DNA from: Limnohabitans sp. INBF002
Lineage (GTDB): Bacteria; Pseudomonadota; Gammaproteobacteria; Burkholderiales; Burkholderiaceae_C
Direction: 5' to 3'
Assembly (NCBI RefSeq): GCF_027924905.1
Contig: NZ_AP027055.1
Location: forward strand, 310,001-374,000
Length of the DNA: 64,000 nucleotides
Position numbers and translations under genes: made by a program. Positions 1 to 9,304 of this stretch are shown here, piece by piece. The notes beneath the pieces are model-generated. The model was given only the letters and a program-made list of their open reading frames with translations. It did no database searches and had not been told where the DNA came from. How positions within the stretch are numbered: position 1 is the first letter of the stretch; the number at the start of each line of letters is the position of its first letter.

Positions 1-623
1 GCGGGCAGTTGCTGCTGGTTGCTGCCAAATACCTGCGCCACTTGGGGCACCACATAGGCCAGCAAAAACAGCACGATGACCAAAGCCACCACGCACACGA
101 TGGCGGGGTACAGGCCAGCGGCCAACAACTTGCCGCGCAAGTTTTGTTGCTCTTGCAAATCGTCGGCCAAGCGTTCGAGTACCAAACCCAAATGGCCGCT
201 TTGTTCGCCCGCGCCAATCACGGCAGTGAAGATGGCGCTGAACTCACGCGGGTGTTGGCTGAGCGCTTTGGCAAACGGTGCGCCTGCATTCACCTCGGTG
301 CGCAGGGCAGAGACCAAGTCGCGCTGGCGGGGTGTTTCGGCTTCATCGCTGAGGGCTGCCAAAGCACGCTCGAGTGGCAAGCCCGCATTCACCAAGCCCG
401 AGAGCTGGCGCGTCCATACGGCCAGCGCTGTGCTGCTGAAAATCTTGCTTTCCCAAATCACCGTGTTCAAACCGCTGCTGGTGCGCTGCACGGGCTCCAC
501 CTTGAGTGGCACCAAGTCTTGCGCACGCAATTGGCTGCGTGCCGTGCGTGCGGTGTCGGCCTCCAACACGCCACGGCGCGTTTGGCCTTGGGCATCTAGG
601 GCTTCAAACGAATAGGCGGGCAT
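1..623 (-). CDS. gspF: Type II secretion inner-membrane platform protein GspF (C-terminus outside window)
   Basis: Polytopic platform protein of the type II secretion system; it links the GspE ATPase to the pseudopilus. The ATG at 623 opens a frame running off the window edge, so only about 207 N-terminal residues are present. They contain the first GspF repeat domain, with the motifs LVNAGLPLERAL and GAGEQSGHLG typical of the family, and the first membrane segment (about residues 175-195, rich in V, A and L). It lies 40 bases downstream of gspE at the end of the minus-strand gsp operon. The family is clear; the missing C-terminus is a window effect, not a truncation. Confidence 0.93.
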   Translation of the reverse strand, partial: MPAYSFEALDAQGQTRRGVLEADTARTARSQLRAQDLVPLKVEPVQRTSSGLNTVIWESKIFSSTALAVWTRQLSGLVNAGLPLERALAALSDEAETPRQRDLVSALRTEVNAGAPFAKALSQHPREFSAIFTAVIGAGEQSGHLGLVLERLADDLQEQQNLRGKLLAAGLYPAIVCVVALVIVLFLLAYVVPQVAQVFGSNQQQLP

Positions 624-663
624 GGTGGATCGGGCTTGGTCGCAGAGGTTTAGTCGCAGGGAC

Positions 664-2052
664 TTAGTCGCGGGTGACGCGAATCAGTTCTTCGCGGGTG
701 GAAATACCGTGGCGCACCAAGCGTTCGCCGTCGTCACGCATCAGCGTCATGCCGTTGCGGAAAGCGGCGTCGCGCAGTTGCGCTTCGCTGGCTTGGTTGT
801 GGATGAGGGCGCGGATGTCGTCGTTGGTGGTGAGCAATTCAAAAATACCGGTGCGGCCTTGGTAGCCGCTGTGGCCGCAGACATCACAGCCCTTGCCCGC
901 GCAGTGTGTACAGGTTTTGCGCAACAGGCGCTGGGCCAACACGCCCAATAGCGAGGAGCTGAGCAAGAAGGGCTCCACGCCCATGTCGGTCAAACGCGTC
1001 ACGGCGCTGGCGGCGTCGTTGGTGTGCAGCGTGGCCAGCACCAAGTGGCCGGTGAGCGAGGCTTGGATGGCGATTTGCGCAGTTTCGTAATCGCGAATCT
1101 CACCAATCATGATGATGTCTGGGTCTTGGCGCAGGATGGCGCGCAGGGCTTTAGCGAAGTCCAAATCAATCTTGGCGTTCACCTGCGTTTGGCCCACGCC
1201 CGCCAGCTCGTATTCAATCGGATCTTCCACCGTCATGATGTTGTTGCGCGTGGCGTCTAGTCCTTGCAGCGCGGCGTACAGCGTGGTGGTTTTGCCCGAG
1301 CCCGTGGGGCCGGTGACCAAGATGATGCCGTGCGGTTGGTGCACCAAGGCTTCAAAACGGCGCAGCGTGTCGCCTTCCATGCCCACGGCTTGCAACGTGA
1401 GCTTGCTTTCAGTCTTGTCGAGCAAACGCAGCACGGCGCGTTCGCCGTGTGCGCTGGGCAAGGTGGACACCCGCACGTCAATCGCGCGTTGGCCGAGGCG
1501 CAAAGAAATGCGGCCATCTTGAGGCAAACGTTTTTCGGCGATGTCCAACTCGGCCATGATTTTTAAGCGTGAAATGAGGGCTGCGTGCAAAGCGCGGTTG
1601 GGTTGTACCACTTCGCGCAGCGTGCCGTCTACGCGAAAGCGCACACTGCTGTGGCGTTCGTACGGTTCGATGTGAATGTCGCTCGCGCCATCGCGTGCGG
1701 CTTGCGTCAGCAAGGCGTTGAGCATGCGGATGATGGGCGCGTCGTCGGCGGCTTCGAGCAAGTCTTCCACGGCGGGCAGCTCTTGCATCATGCGGGTCAG
1801 GTCGGCGTCACTCTCGACTTCGCTCACCACGGCGGCGGCGTTGCTGTCGGCTTGGGCATAGGCCTCGCTGATGCGTTTGGCCAGCGTGGCTTTGTCGGTG
1901 TATTCAAACGACTGCACGGCGTGACGGCGTGTGACTTCGCTCCACGCGCTCAGGTCGGGTGCGTCGCTGTGCCACAGCGTGAGCGTGTGGCCATCGTCCT
2001 CCAGCAACAGCTGGTGGGTGCGGGCAAAGGCGTAGGGCAGCGGGCGGCGCAT
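664..2052 (-). CDS. gspE: Type II secretion ATPase GspE
   Basis: Cytoplasmic hexameric ATPase that powers pseudopilus assembly. The 462 residues are near the short end of the family. The Walker A motif GPTGSGKTTT is at residues 248-257, an Asp box (MTVEDPIEYE) follows near 273, and Walker B (DIIMIGEIRD) is at about 312-321. The tetracysteine zinc site is present as C381/C384 and C389/C392, but the loop between the two pairs is only four residues, much shorter than in many GspE proteins. It follows gspD by two bases on the same strand, so the two are probably translationally coupled. Confidence 0.96.
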   Translation of the reverse strand: MRRPLPYAFARTHQLLLEDDGHTLTLWHSDAPDLSAWSEVTRRHAVQSFEYTDKATLAKRISEAYAQADSNAAAVVSEVESDADLTRMMQELPAVEDLLEAADDAPIIRMLNALLTQAARDGASDIHIEPYERHSSVRFRVDGTLREVVQPNRALHAALISRLKIMAELDIAEKRLPQDGRISLRLGQRAIDVRVSTLPSAHGERAVLRLLDKTESKLTLQAVGMEGDTLRRFEALVHQPHGIILVTGPTGSGKTTTLYAALQGLDATRNNIMTVEDPIEYELAGVGQTQVNAKIDLDFAKALRAILRQDPDIIMIGEIRDYETAQIAIQASLTGHLVLATLHTNDAASAVTRLTDMGVEPFLLSSSLLGVLAQRLLRKTCTHCAGKGCDVCGHSGYQGRTGIFELLTTNDDIRALIHNQASEAQLRDAAFRNGMTLMRDDGERLVRHGISTREELIRVTRD

Positions 2053-2054
2053 GT

Positions 2055-4259
2055 TTATTGGGCTGGCGTTACGGCTGGCACAGCTGATTGCGGTACGTCC
2101 GATTTGCTGTCGGAAGAAGCCTTCGGTTCTTCTTTGGGTTTAGGCACAGGGGCTGGCGGCAGCATCGGCGAATTGCCCGAACCCAAGATGGGGTTGAAGC
2201 CGGGCTGTGCGTTTTGTTGCAAGCCCATCATTTGTTGGTAACGGTTGTTGCTGAGCGCATCGGATGACGCGGCATCGCGCATGACGACGGGGCGCAAGAA
2301 CACCATCAGGTTTTTCTTGGTGCGTGTGCGGCTTTCGCTTTTGAACAACCAGCCAATCACGGGGATGTCACCAAACAAGGGCACTTGACTTGCGCCACCC
2401 GAGTATTCGTCAGACAACAAACCACCCAACACGATGATGGAGCCGTCATCGACCAACACATTCGATTCAATGCTGCGCTTGTTGGTGATGAGGCCTGTAG
2501 ACGACCCGACGGAGTTGGCCACCACGCTCGAGACTTCTTGGAAGATGGTGAGCTTGACGGTGCCGGTTTCGCTGATTTGTGGCTTGACCTTCAGTGTCAA
2601 ACCCACGTCTTTGCGTTCGACCGTTTGGAACGGATTGACCGAGCCATTGGTGGTGTTGTTGTTGGTGTACTGGCCTGTGACGAACGGCACGTTTTGGCCC
2701 ACGACAATTTTGGCTTCTTCGTTGTCCAGTGTCAGCAAGGTGGGCGTGGACAACACATTGCCATCGCCGTTTTGTTGCAAGAACGTCGCCAAACTGCCAA
2801 GCACATAGGTGCCGTTGATTTGTCGGGCAGTTCCAATGTTCAAGCCGCCACCTAGTGCGTTGAGCGCAGCTGCACCACCCGATGCGCCGATGATGTTGCC
2901 TTGTCCAATGGTGGTGCTGATGGGGTTGTTGAAGTTGGTGCCAATGATGCCAATATTGCCACCCGATTGACCCGTGGCGGTTTGCCACTGAATGCCCATT
3001 TGTGCTGCCTTGTCGGCATTCACTTCGGCAATCAAACTCTCCACCATCACTTGTGCGCGACGTTGGTCGAGCATGTCAATCACGGCGCGCAGTTGGCGGT
3101 ATTGGGGTTCGGGCGCGGTGATGATGAGCGAGTTGGTGGCCGTGTCCGCTTGGATTTGACCGCCGGTGGCAGAGCCCACGGATGCGGTGGGGCCACCCAA
3201 CGTGCTGCCCGATGTTGCCTGTGCAGACGTGGCTGACAAAGGGTTGGCAGCAGGTGTTCCGACTGTTGCGCCAGTGGTGCCTGTCACGCCTGTGGCTTGG
3301 CCGCTGACCGCAGCACGCAAGGTGGTGGCCAGTTTGGTCGCGTCGGCGTTTTTCAAATACACCACATGGATGTTGCCGCTGGCGTTGGTGCCGCTGGGTT
3401 GGTCGAGTTTGGCGATGAGTGACTTCACCAGCGCCACGCGTGTGGGGTTGGCCGCGCGCAAGATGAGGGCGTTGCTGCGGGGCTCGGCCAGCAGCGTGGT
3501 TTTGTATTCAGCCCCTGATTGGCCGGATGCGGCAGCGGTTTGAGGCACCGCGCTACCCGATTCCACCAGGCGCAGCACCAGAGGGGCAAGGTCTACAGCG
3601 ATGGCGTGTTTGAGTTGAATCACTTCCACGTCACTGGCGTTCGACACATCCAGCGTGGCAATGATGCGGGCCATGCGCTGCAAGTTGTCGGCGTAGTCGG
3701 TGATGATGATGGCGTTGTTGCCGGGGTTGACGTTGATGGTGTTGTTGGGGCTGATGAGCGGGCGCAACACGGGCACCAAGTTGTTGGCTTGCTCAAAGTT
3801 GAGCTTGAAGATGTGCGTGACGATTTGGCCGTTGCCCGTGCCCCCGCCCACTTTGTCGATTTCTTGCACATTGCCGCCTTGCAGCTTGGCATCCGCCTCG
3901 GGGACGATTTTGTAGAGGCCCTTGGTCTCCACCATGGCAAAGCCTTGCAAACGCAAAGCCGCCAAAAACTGGCTCCACGCTTCGTTGGGTGACACGGGCA
4001 GTTCGGTGCTGAGGTTGATCGTGCCTTTGACGCGCGGGTCCACCACCAAATTGCGGTTGGACAGTGTGGCCAGTGTGCGTGCGACCGACTCGATTTCGGC
4101 GTTCACAAAATTGAGCGTGATGGGCTGCTGCTGTGCGGTGGTCTTTTTGGCGGGAGGCGCTGCTTGCGTGAGCGACAGCCCAATCAAAGCCGGGGCAAGG
4201 CCCAAACCCAAGGCAAGAGCCAAGGCTGAGGGTTGAAAGAAAGTGTGTTGTTTAGCCAT
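2055..4259 (-). CDS. gspD: Type II secretion secretin GspD
   Basis: Outer-membrane secretin that forms the exit pore. The 734-residue product begins with a signal peptide (hydrophobic stretch about residues 11-33, small residues before AAPPAKK). N0 to N3 domains follow, then a Gly/Ser/Thr/Ala-rich linker at about 325-370, and the C-terminal secretin core with VPLFGDIPVIGWLF and KKNLMVFLRP. The C-terminus is a Pro/Lys-rich tail that could be the pilotin-binding part. It lies between gspN and gspE. The order N-D-E-F at the end of the operon fits Burkholderiales systems. Confidence 0.96.
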   Translation of the reverse strand: MAKQHTFFQPSALALALGLGLAPALIGLSLTQAAPPAKKTTAQQQPITLNFVNAEIESVARTLATLSNRNLVVDPRVKGTINLSTELPVSPNEAWSQFLAALRLQGFAMVETKGLYKIVPEADAKLQGGNVQEIDKVGGGTGNGQIVTHIFKLNFEQANNLVPVLRPLISPNNTINVNPGNNAIIITDYADNLQRMARIIATLDVSNASDVEVIQLKHAIAVDLAPLVLRLVESGSAVPQTAAASGQSGAEYKTTLLAEPRSNALILRAANPTRVALVKSLIAKLDQPSGTNASGNIHVVYLKNADATKLATTLRAAVSGQATGVTGTTGATVGTPAANPLSATSAQATSGSTLGGPTASVGSATGGQIQADTATNSLIITAPEPQYRQLRAVIDMLDQRRAQVMVESLIAEVNADKAAQMGIQWQTATGQSGGNIGIIGTNFNNPISTTIGQGNIIGASGGAAALNALGGGLNIGTARQINGTYVLGSLATFLQQNGDGNVLSTPTLLTLDNEEAKIVVGQNVPFVTGQYTNNNTTNGSVNPFQTVERKDVGLTLKVKPQISETGTVKLTIFQEVSSVVANSVGSSTGLITNKRSIESNVLVDDGSIIVLGGLLSDEYSGGASQVPLFGDIPVIGWLFKSESRTRTKKNLMVFLRPVVMRDAASSDALSNNRYQQMMGLQQNAQPGFNPILGSGNSPMLPPAPVPKPKEEPKASSDSKSDVPQSAVPAVTPAQ

Positions 4260-4266
4260 ACGCGTG

Positions 4267-5082
4267 TTAACCCATTTTCAAAATCGATTTGCTCCCTTGG
4301 CGTTGGCCAAGGATGTTCAATAAATTAGAGAGCGCGGCTTCGGCATCTGGTGCGGCCGAGGCCTCACCGGTGAAGCGCAGGTGCCCCTTGTGTAGTTGGC
4401 CCGTGCCTTGCAACAGCAGGCTGCCTTCGAGCGTGTCGAGTGTGAGCGCTATGGCGTCGCCGCCTTGCACACGCAAGCGGTAGCTGCCCAAGGGGCGCAA
4501 GGTGGACAAGCGTGTTGCCAGCTTTTGCAGCTGCAGCTCGGCTTGGCCTTGCAGTTGGCCAAGGCCAGCTTGTTGGGTCCATTGCAAGTGGTTGGTTTGC
4601 AGTTGCAGTTGACCTTCGGGTTGCACGGTGTTCCACGGTGCGCCCAAGCCCACCAGCCAATTGGCTGGCCAGTGAGAGGTGTGGTCGCTGACCTGCACAC
4701 GCACGCCACGCCACAGAGGGGAGACATCCACGCGCACCGGCTGCGGGGTGCAGCAGGCCGATGCCACGGTGGCGCTAAGCGCCAAGCGCAGGTTGGCAAA
4801 GTCGAGGTGAGGGCCCAGCTGCCATGTCACGCGTGTGGGCAGTGCGGTGGTGTTGGCTAGGTTCAGCGGGCCTTCGTTGAGCACCCATTGCGCTGAGCCG
4901 TTCCACACTGTGCCTTGCGGGTCTTGCAGCAGCACGCGTTGGCCACTGGCTTGCTCGATCGTCTGCGTCAGCCAATGGGCCGGTGCTTGGGTGATGAGGG
5001 CCAACGCCAGACCCAAGCCCGCGCCTGTCCATGCCCAGCGAGTGCTGGCGCTTGGGTGGGGGGCTGGGTTGAGGCGCTGCAT
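4267..5082 (-). CDS. gspN: Type II secretion protein GspN
   Basis: Accessory inner-membrane protein of type II secretion, found in only some systems. The 271 residues have one N-terminal membrane segment (about residues 17-36) and then a periplasmic domain. That domain carries the family pattern around GTVWNGSAQWVL and ends with repeated beta-type segments. It sits between gspM (35-base gap) and gspD (7-base gap) on the same strand, which supports the call because GspN is poorly conserved. Confidence 0.85.
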   Translation of the reverse strand: MQRLNPAPHPSASTRWAWTGAGLGLALALITQAPAHWLTQTIEQASGQRVLLQDPQGTVWNGSAQWVLNEGPLNLANTTALPTRVTWQLGPHLDFANLRLALSATVASACCTPQPVRVDVSPLWRGVRVQVSDHTSHWPANWLVGLGAPWNTVQPEGQLQLQTNHLQWTQQAGLGQLQGQAELQLQKLATRLSTLRPLGSYRLRVQGGDAIALTLDTLEGSLLLQGTGQLHKGHLRFTGEASAAPDAEAALSNLLNILGQRQGSKSILKMG

Positions 5083-5117
5083 CTTGACGGGCTAGGTGAG
5101 TTTGAACTGCGTTGGCG

Positions 5118-5624
5118 TTAAGGCGCTGTGCCGCGCGTGGGCAAACGCAACACCAGGCTGCCATCCCAGGCCACCACAGACGAGGTGGCTGCGGGCGCTG
5201 TGCCTGTTGTGTTGCTGCGCGTCAAGTGCGCTTCTACAGGCAAGGCCTGTGCTTGGCTGCGCACTTGTGCCAACCAGTTGGCCAGCGTGGGTGCGGGCAC
5301 CGCTTTGAGCTGCACGGCCACACGGTCGCCCTGCACGTTCAGTTGTATTTGCGCATTCGGTGTGAGGCCTTGCAATGTGCGCAACGCCTCGTCGCGCGAC
5401 AGTGGGGTGCGTGTTTGCAAGGCTTTGGCCTGTGCTTGCAGGGCCAACATGTGGTCTTGTTGTTGACCAATTTGGGCACGGCGGTTGTCACTGTCGCGCA
5501 AGGTGTTAAGCGCGGGTGCGATGGCGATCGACCAAAACAACAACACGCCGACTAGAACGCCGAGCACCGACACGCCGCGCTGCTCGCGCGGGCTCAAGGC
5601 TTGCCAGCGGGCACGTAATGTCAT
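5118..5624 (-). CDS. gspM: Type II secretion protein GspM
   Basis: Bitopic inner-membrane protein that pairs with GspL. The open frame extends far upstream, but the start is placed at the ATG at 5624 (MTLRARWQALSPREQRG). That start overlaps the gspL stop by four bases, as at other junctions of this operon. The 168 residues comprise a short cytoplasmic arm, one membrane helix (about residues 17-36), a short coiled coil and a small ferredoxin-like periplasmic domain. The reading frame upstream of this ATG is just the shadow of gspL. Confidence 0.9.
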   Translation of the reverse strand: MTLRARWQALSPREQRGVSVLGVLVGVLLFWSIAIAPALNTLRDSDNRRAQIGQQQDHMLALQAQAKALQTRTPLSRDEALRTLQGLTPNAQIQLNVQGDRVAVQLKAVPAPTLANWLAQVRSQAQALPVEAHLTRSNTTGTAPAATSSVVAWDGSLVLRLPTRGTAP

Positions 5625-6829
5625 TTCGAGCCCTCCGCCTGCAACACCCACGTGTCGTTGCCGTCTTGACGCAGGCTCAGGCCTTGGGCTTTGAGGCTTG
5701 CTACGCCAGAGGCGTTGCTGTCCAGCGTCACACCTTGCACGCGCAGTGCGTGGTTGGCGAAATGAATTTGCGAAGGGGTTTGTCCTGCAGGCAGCACGCC
5801 CGCCAAGACTGCGAGCATGGGCTCGAAGTCGGTGCTGGAGGCAGCGCCAGATTTTTGTTGCAGCACATCCACCTCGCGTTGCATTTGCAGTGGCGCGTTG
5901 ATGACCAAGGTCACGGACGGGAAGGTGGTTGTCAAAATGTGTTGCAACGAGGCTTGTTGTGTCGCCAAGGCACTGCGCTCGCGCCAAGCCAAGGCATTGA
6001 GCCCCAGCACTTGCAGGGCGACCAAGGCCACCATGCCCCAGCGCACGGGCTTCCATGCCGGTGCGTGCAGCAAGGTTTGCCATGCGGCTTGCAGTTGGCG
6101 TTGCGTACGTTGTGCGCGGCCTTGTGCCCATTCGCCTTGTGCCAAGTCCCAAGCCGATTGGCTGGATTGGACCCAACGTTGTGCCGCACTTTGCAGCGTG
6201 GGTTGGCGTTGCAGCGTGCTTTGCACGCGCGCCACCATGGCGGGTTCGGCTTGAATCTGTAAGTCGTCTTGGTTCAGTTCGGCAAAGGCGCGCCACTGGG
6301 CGGTGTTGGGGGGCAGCAGCGTCACGCCACGGGCGTGGCACAGCACGCTTTGCGAAGCTTCGGGTTCACCCATCACGTGCAGCACGGGCGTGTCGCTGGG
6401 TGAAAGCTCAGGCACGATGCGTTGAATGGTCAGGCCTGCGGCTTGCAGTGGGTTGAGGGCGTCGCGCAACCATTGTTTGTCGCACACCGCGACCAAGGTT
6501 TCACCACCTGTGCGGGTCACGCCAGTGGCTTGGGGGTCAAGCACGATGTGCAGCTGTTGCGGGTCGTCGAGCAACCGGTCTTCTAGCAAGCCGTGCAACA
6601 CGCTTGCCAAGCGTGGGCCGTGACTGGCTGGCGGCAGCTGCACACGCAACCAAGCCAACCGGCTGTGCGGCACCACGGCCACCACTTCGCCCGCGTGGGC
6701 CGACAGTGTGGCCGCCGCACCCGTGGCGCTGCGCAACACGCTGTGCCCGTCCGAATGAACGTGGGCATAGCCCGTCGCAGCGGCATTGGCAGAGTGGGGG
6801 AGCGCGATGATCAACATGAGAACGGTCAT
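5621..6829 (-). CDS. gspL: Type II secretion protein GspL
   Basis: Bitopic inner-membrane protein that recruits GspE through its cytoplasmic actin-like domain. The ATG at 6829 gives 402 residues and an ATGA overlap with the gspK stop. A second ATG 24 bases upstream is possible but would overlap gspK more. The N-terminal half is the cytoplasmic domain, one membrane helix follows (around residues 260-280, WGMVALVALQVLGLNALAW), then a periplasmic ferredoxin-like domain. It is coupled to gspK and gspM by four-base overlaps. Confidence 0.9.
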   Translation of the reverse strand: MTVLMLIIALPHSANAAATGYAHVHSDGHSVLRSATGAAATLSAHAGEVVAVVPHSRLAWLRVQLPPASHGPRLASVLHGLLEDRLLDDPQQLHIVLDPQATGVTRTGGETLVAVCDKQWLRDALNPLQAAGLTIQRIVPELSPSDTPVLHVMGEPEASQSVLCHARGVTLLPPNTAQWRAFAELNQDDLQIQAEPAMVARVQSTLQRQPTLQSAAQRWVQSSQSAWDLAQGEWAQGRAQRTQRQLQAAWQTLLHAPAWKPVRWGMVALVALQVLGLNALAWRERSALATQQASLQHILTTTFPSVTLVINAPLQMQREVDVLQQKSGAASSTDFEPMLAVLAGVLPAGQTPSQIHFANHALRVQGVTLDSNASGVASLKAQGLSLRQDGNDTWVLQAEGSK

Positions 6830-7782
6830 TGTAGAGAGCCAGACTCGCGCCAAAGCACTTTCAAATCTTGGCCCTCGCGCTGCACCAAAGAGCGCTCTTG
6901 CAGGGTGGTTTGTGGCATGCGCAGGCGGCCCAACACTTCAAAGTAACGGGTGCTCACGCTGTGCGTGCCCTCTAAGCTGAGGGGGCGCCCCAAGGCTTTT
7001 TGAAACGCGTCGATCGTGGCCCAGTGCTGGCGCTCGCGCTGTTGCACCAAGCGTTGCGCATCAGCCAAGCCTAGGCCTGGCACGCTGGCGTACAGCACTT
7101 GCACGCTGGCCGTGTTCAGGTTGATGGGGGTGCGTGTGGGCAGCACGGTGATGTACGGGCTGAGCGTCTGCAAGGCTTGCGGCGACAGGCCCAACCAACT
7201 GAGTTGTGCCACGCGCTGCGGCATGAGCGGTGCGCTGCTGCTTTGTTTTTGTGCCGCGAGCAAGCCCTGGGTGAGCAGGCTGAGCTGAGTGGGCGGTATG
7301 CCGAGCGCGTCAAACAAGCGCTCAAACGCGAGCACGGTGTTGCCATCGAGTTGATCGCCTTGCAGCAAATTGGCCACGTTGAGGCGGCCCTGCAAGTCGT
7401 TCACTTGCCCTGACAGCAACACGTGTTGTGCGAGCGGGTCGTCATCTCGGGCGTTGCCAGTGCCGTCTGGCAAGGCCGCTAAGAAACTCGACAGCCGCGC
7501 TTCTTGCAGCGGCACAGCCCAAGGTTCGGCCAAGTGGTCGGCGGGCAAATTGACATCGCCCGCCCGCGCGTCTTCGCGCAAGATGACGCGCGCCCAATCC
7601 AGCGCCCCTGTCAACAGCCAGCGCGCTTGGGCGCGTTGCCGCTCGGCGCCTTCGACCTCGCTCGATTTCCATTGCTGCCAAAGCGCGCCTGCGGCAAAAG
7701 TGGCCACCAACGCCACAGTAAGCATGGCGGCCAGCAGGGCGGCCCCGCGTTGTTTGGGGGGGCGGTGTGCGACGTGCTTCAT
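6826..7782 (-). CDS. gspK: Type II secretion minor pseudopilin GspK
   Basis: Tip pseudopilin of the GspI-J-K complex. The 318 residues begin with a basic leader ending in QRG, followed by AALLAAMLTVALVATF. That is a type IV prepilin-peptidase site with the usual hydrophobic helix, and it lacks Glu at +5 as is normal for GspK. A large alpha-helical domain follows, with the SAM-like motif INLNTASVQVLYASVPGL. Overlaps of four bases with gspJ upstream and gspL downstream indicate one transcript. Confidence 0.93.
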   Translation of the reverse strand: MKHVAHRPPKQRGAALLAAMLTVALVATFAAGALWQQWKSSEVEGAERQRAQARWLLTGALDWARVILREDARAGDVNLPADHLAEPWAVPLQEARLSSFLAALPDGTGNARDDDPLAQHVLLSGQVNDLQGRLNVANLLQGDQLDGNTVLAFERLFDALGIPPTQLSLLTQGLLAAQKQSSSAPLMPQRVAQLSWLGLSPQALQTLSPYITVLPTRTPINLNTASVQVLYASVPGLGLADAQRLVQQRERQHWATIDAFQKALGRPLSLEGTHSVSTRYFEVLGRLRMPQTTLQERSLVQREGQDLKVLWRESGSLQ

Positions 7783-8477
7783 GTTTTGGTGTTGCTGAAG
7801 TTGGGTCGCACCCAGTCCAGGGTGAGGCGGCCTCGCACGCCGGTGCTGGCGGGCAGGTCAATTTGCAGGCGAATGGCGTCTGGCAGCGCACCTTGGCTGG
7901 GGGCGGGCGTACCGCTGGTCGTCAAGGTGGCGTTGCTGTTTGCGTCCGTGTTGCCAGCGCTTGAGAGCGGGTTGGTCCATGCGTTGCCACGGAAGTAGGT
8001 GAGCTGCCATGCGTCGAGTGGCACCAGCAAAGTTTCCAACGTGGCGTCGTCGCTGCTGGGGTTTTGGCCCCAGCGCTCGGCTTGTGTCCACGCTTGTTGC
8101 AAGGCGGCGCGTGTTTGCAAAGGGGCCGATTGCCAACGCAGCCATTGGTTGTTACGCAGTGTCCATGCCACCACCCACAGGCCAGCATCCGCACCGTCGG
8201 CACGCCAAACCGTGGCGCGACGGGTGAGGCGCAGCGTGCGGCCATCCCAGTTCACTCCCGCATCGTTGAGGCTGGGCAAGGGCTGCACGGCGTTGAGGTC
8301 GGCTTGCCATTGGGCCAGCACGGTTTGCAGCACGGCGGTTTTGTCAACTTGCGCTTGCGTGATGTCGCGGCTGCGCATCAGGCTGTCAAGCCCACGCCAG
8401 CTCAACCCCGCCAGCACCGCCATGAGCGTGATGGCGATGAGCAGCTCAATCAGCGTGAAGCCACGTTGTCTTTGCAT
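7779..8477 (-). CDS. gspJ: Type II secretion minor pseudopilin GspJ
   Basis: Minor pseudopilin of the tip complex. The 232 residues start MQRQRG|FTLIELLIAITLMAV, a canonical prepilin cleavage site with Glu at +5 of the mature protein, followed by a beta-rich globular part (WDGRTLRLTRR). The start codon overlaps the last base of the gspI stop. Its length is normal for GspJ. Confidence 0.93.
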   Translation of the reverse strand: MQRQRGFTLIELLIAITLMAVLAGLSWRGLDSLMRSRDITQAQVDKTAVLQTVLAQWQADLNAVQPLPSLNDAGVNWDGRTLRLTRRATVWRADGADAGLWVVAWTLRNNQWLRWQSAPLQTRAALQQAWTQAERWGQNPSSDDATLETLLVPLDAWQLTYFRGNAWTNPLSSAGNTDANSNATLTTSGTPAPSQGALPDAIRLQIDLPASTGVRGRLTLDWVRPNFSNTKT

Positions 8478-8857
8478 CAGTAACGCCCCAACACGGTGGT
8501 GATGTTGAGCACAGGCGTGGCGGCGTCAAACACTTGCGCATCGACGCGGCGAAACGCGGGGTTGGGCGTGGTGCGCACGGTCAGCGCCACTTCAAAGTTG
8601 CGCTCGACTTGCGGGCAAGGCACGCGTGAGTCGCCCACGCCAGGCAGTTGCTGCGAGAGACGAAGTTGGTTCAAGGCGTTGTCTGCACAAATTTGCGCAA
8701 GCAGCACATCGGCTTGGCGTTGTGCGTTGCGCGTGAGTGCGCCGCTGACTTTGAGCCCGCTCATCAAAGCGATGGACACGATGGCGAGCGCCACCAACAC
8801 CTCGATCAAGGTGAAGCCTGATGCGGTGGCTTTGTGCGTCTTGTGCAACGAACTCAT
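8477..8857 (-). CDS. gspI: Type II secretion minor pseudopilin GspI
   Basis: Minor pseudopilin that nucleates the tip complex. The 126 residues have a 14-residue basic leader ending in SG, then FTLIEVLVALAIVSIALMSG, and a short C-terminal domain. Glu +5 is present. It overlaps gspH by four bases upstream and gspJ by one base downstream. Confidence 0.93.
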   Translation of the reverse strand: MSSLHKTHKATASGFTLIEVLVALAIVSIALMSGLKVSGALTRNAQRQADVLLAQICADNALNQLRLSQQLPGVGDSRVPCPQVERNFEVALTVRTTPNPAFRRVDAQVFDAATPVLNITTVLGRY

Positions 8858-9285
8858 GGCACCACCTGGAAAGGCCGCAGGCCGTCTGTGCCAATGCTCA
8901 GCGTGGGCGCAGGTTGGGCGCTGTTGGCGGCTGTCACGCTCAGCGTGATGCGTGCAGGTGCAAGGATGGGTTCAGGTCCGAGCACCACCAAGTTGGCGTT
9001 GCTGACCGCGGCTTGCGTGCCAATACTTAACCAAGTTTCGGTGCGTGCGGCCAGCGGGCTTCGAATGGCAAAACCTTCAGGTGTGGTTTGCCAAATCGAG
9101 GCCACACCGCTGGTGCGCGATTGGGCGCGGGCTGCTTCTAGTACGGCGACCAAGCGCTGTGCTTCGCGCTCGAGTTGGGTTTGGTTGTTGTCGCGCAGCG
9201 ATAGGCTGACGCCGGCCATGGCAAAGCCGATGATGGCCAGCACCACCAACAGCTCCAACAGGGTCAGGCCGCGCTGGCGCTGCAT
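8854..9285 (-). CDS. gspH: Type II secretion minor pseudopilin GspH
   Basis: Minor pseudopilin joining the tip to the major GspG shaft. The start is placed at the ATG at 9285, so the product opens MQRQRG|LTLLELLVVLAIIGF with the expected short leader. The longer open frame reaching 9387 would add 34 residues antisense-like to gspG and no signal. This gives 143 residues, normal for GspH. It begins 19 bases after the gspG stop. Confidence 0.9.
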   Translation of the reverse strand: MQRQRGLTLLELLVVLAIIGFAMAGVSLSLRDNNQTQLEREAQRLVAVLEAARAQSRTSGVASIWQTTPEGFAIRSPLAARTETWLSIGTQAAVSNANLVVLGPEPILAPARITLSVTAANSAQPAPTLSIGTDGLRPFQVVP

Positions 9286-9304
9286 GGCTGGTTGGGCGCG
9301 CGCG

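Noticed and set aside
9..599. Plus-strand open frames opposite gspF
   Set aside because: They mirror the codon structure of gspF, which has all family motifs; no ribosome binding site or homology supports the plus strand.
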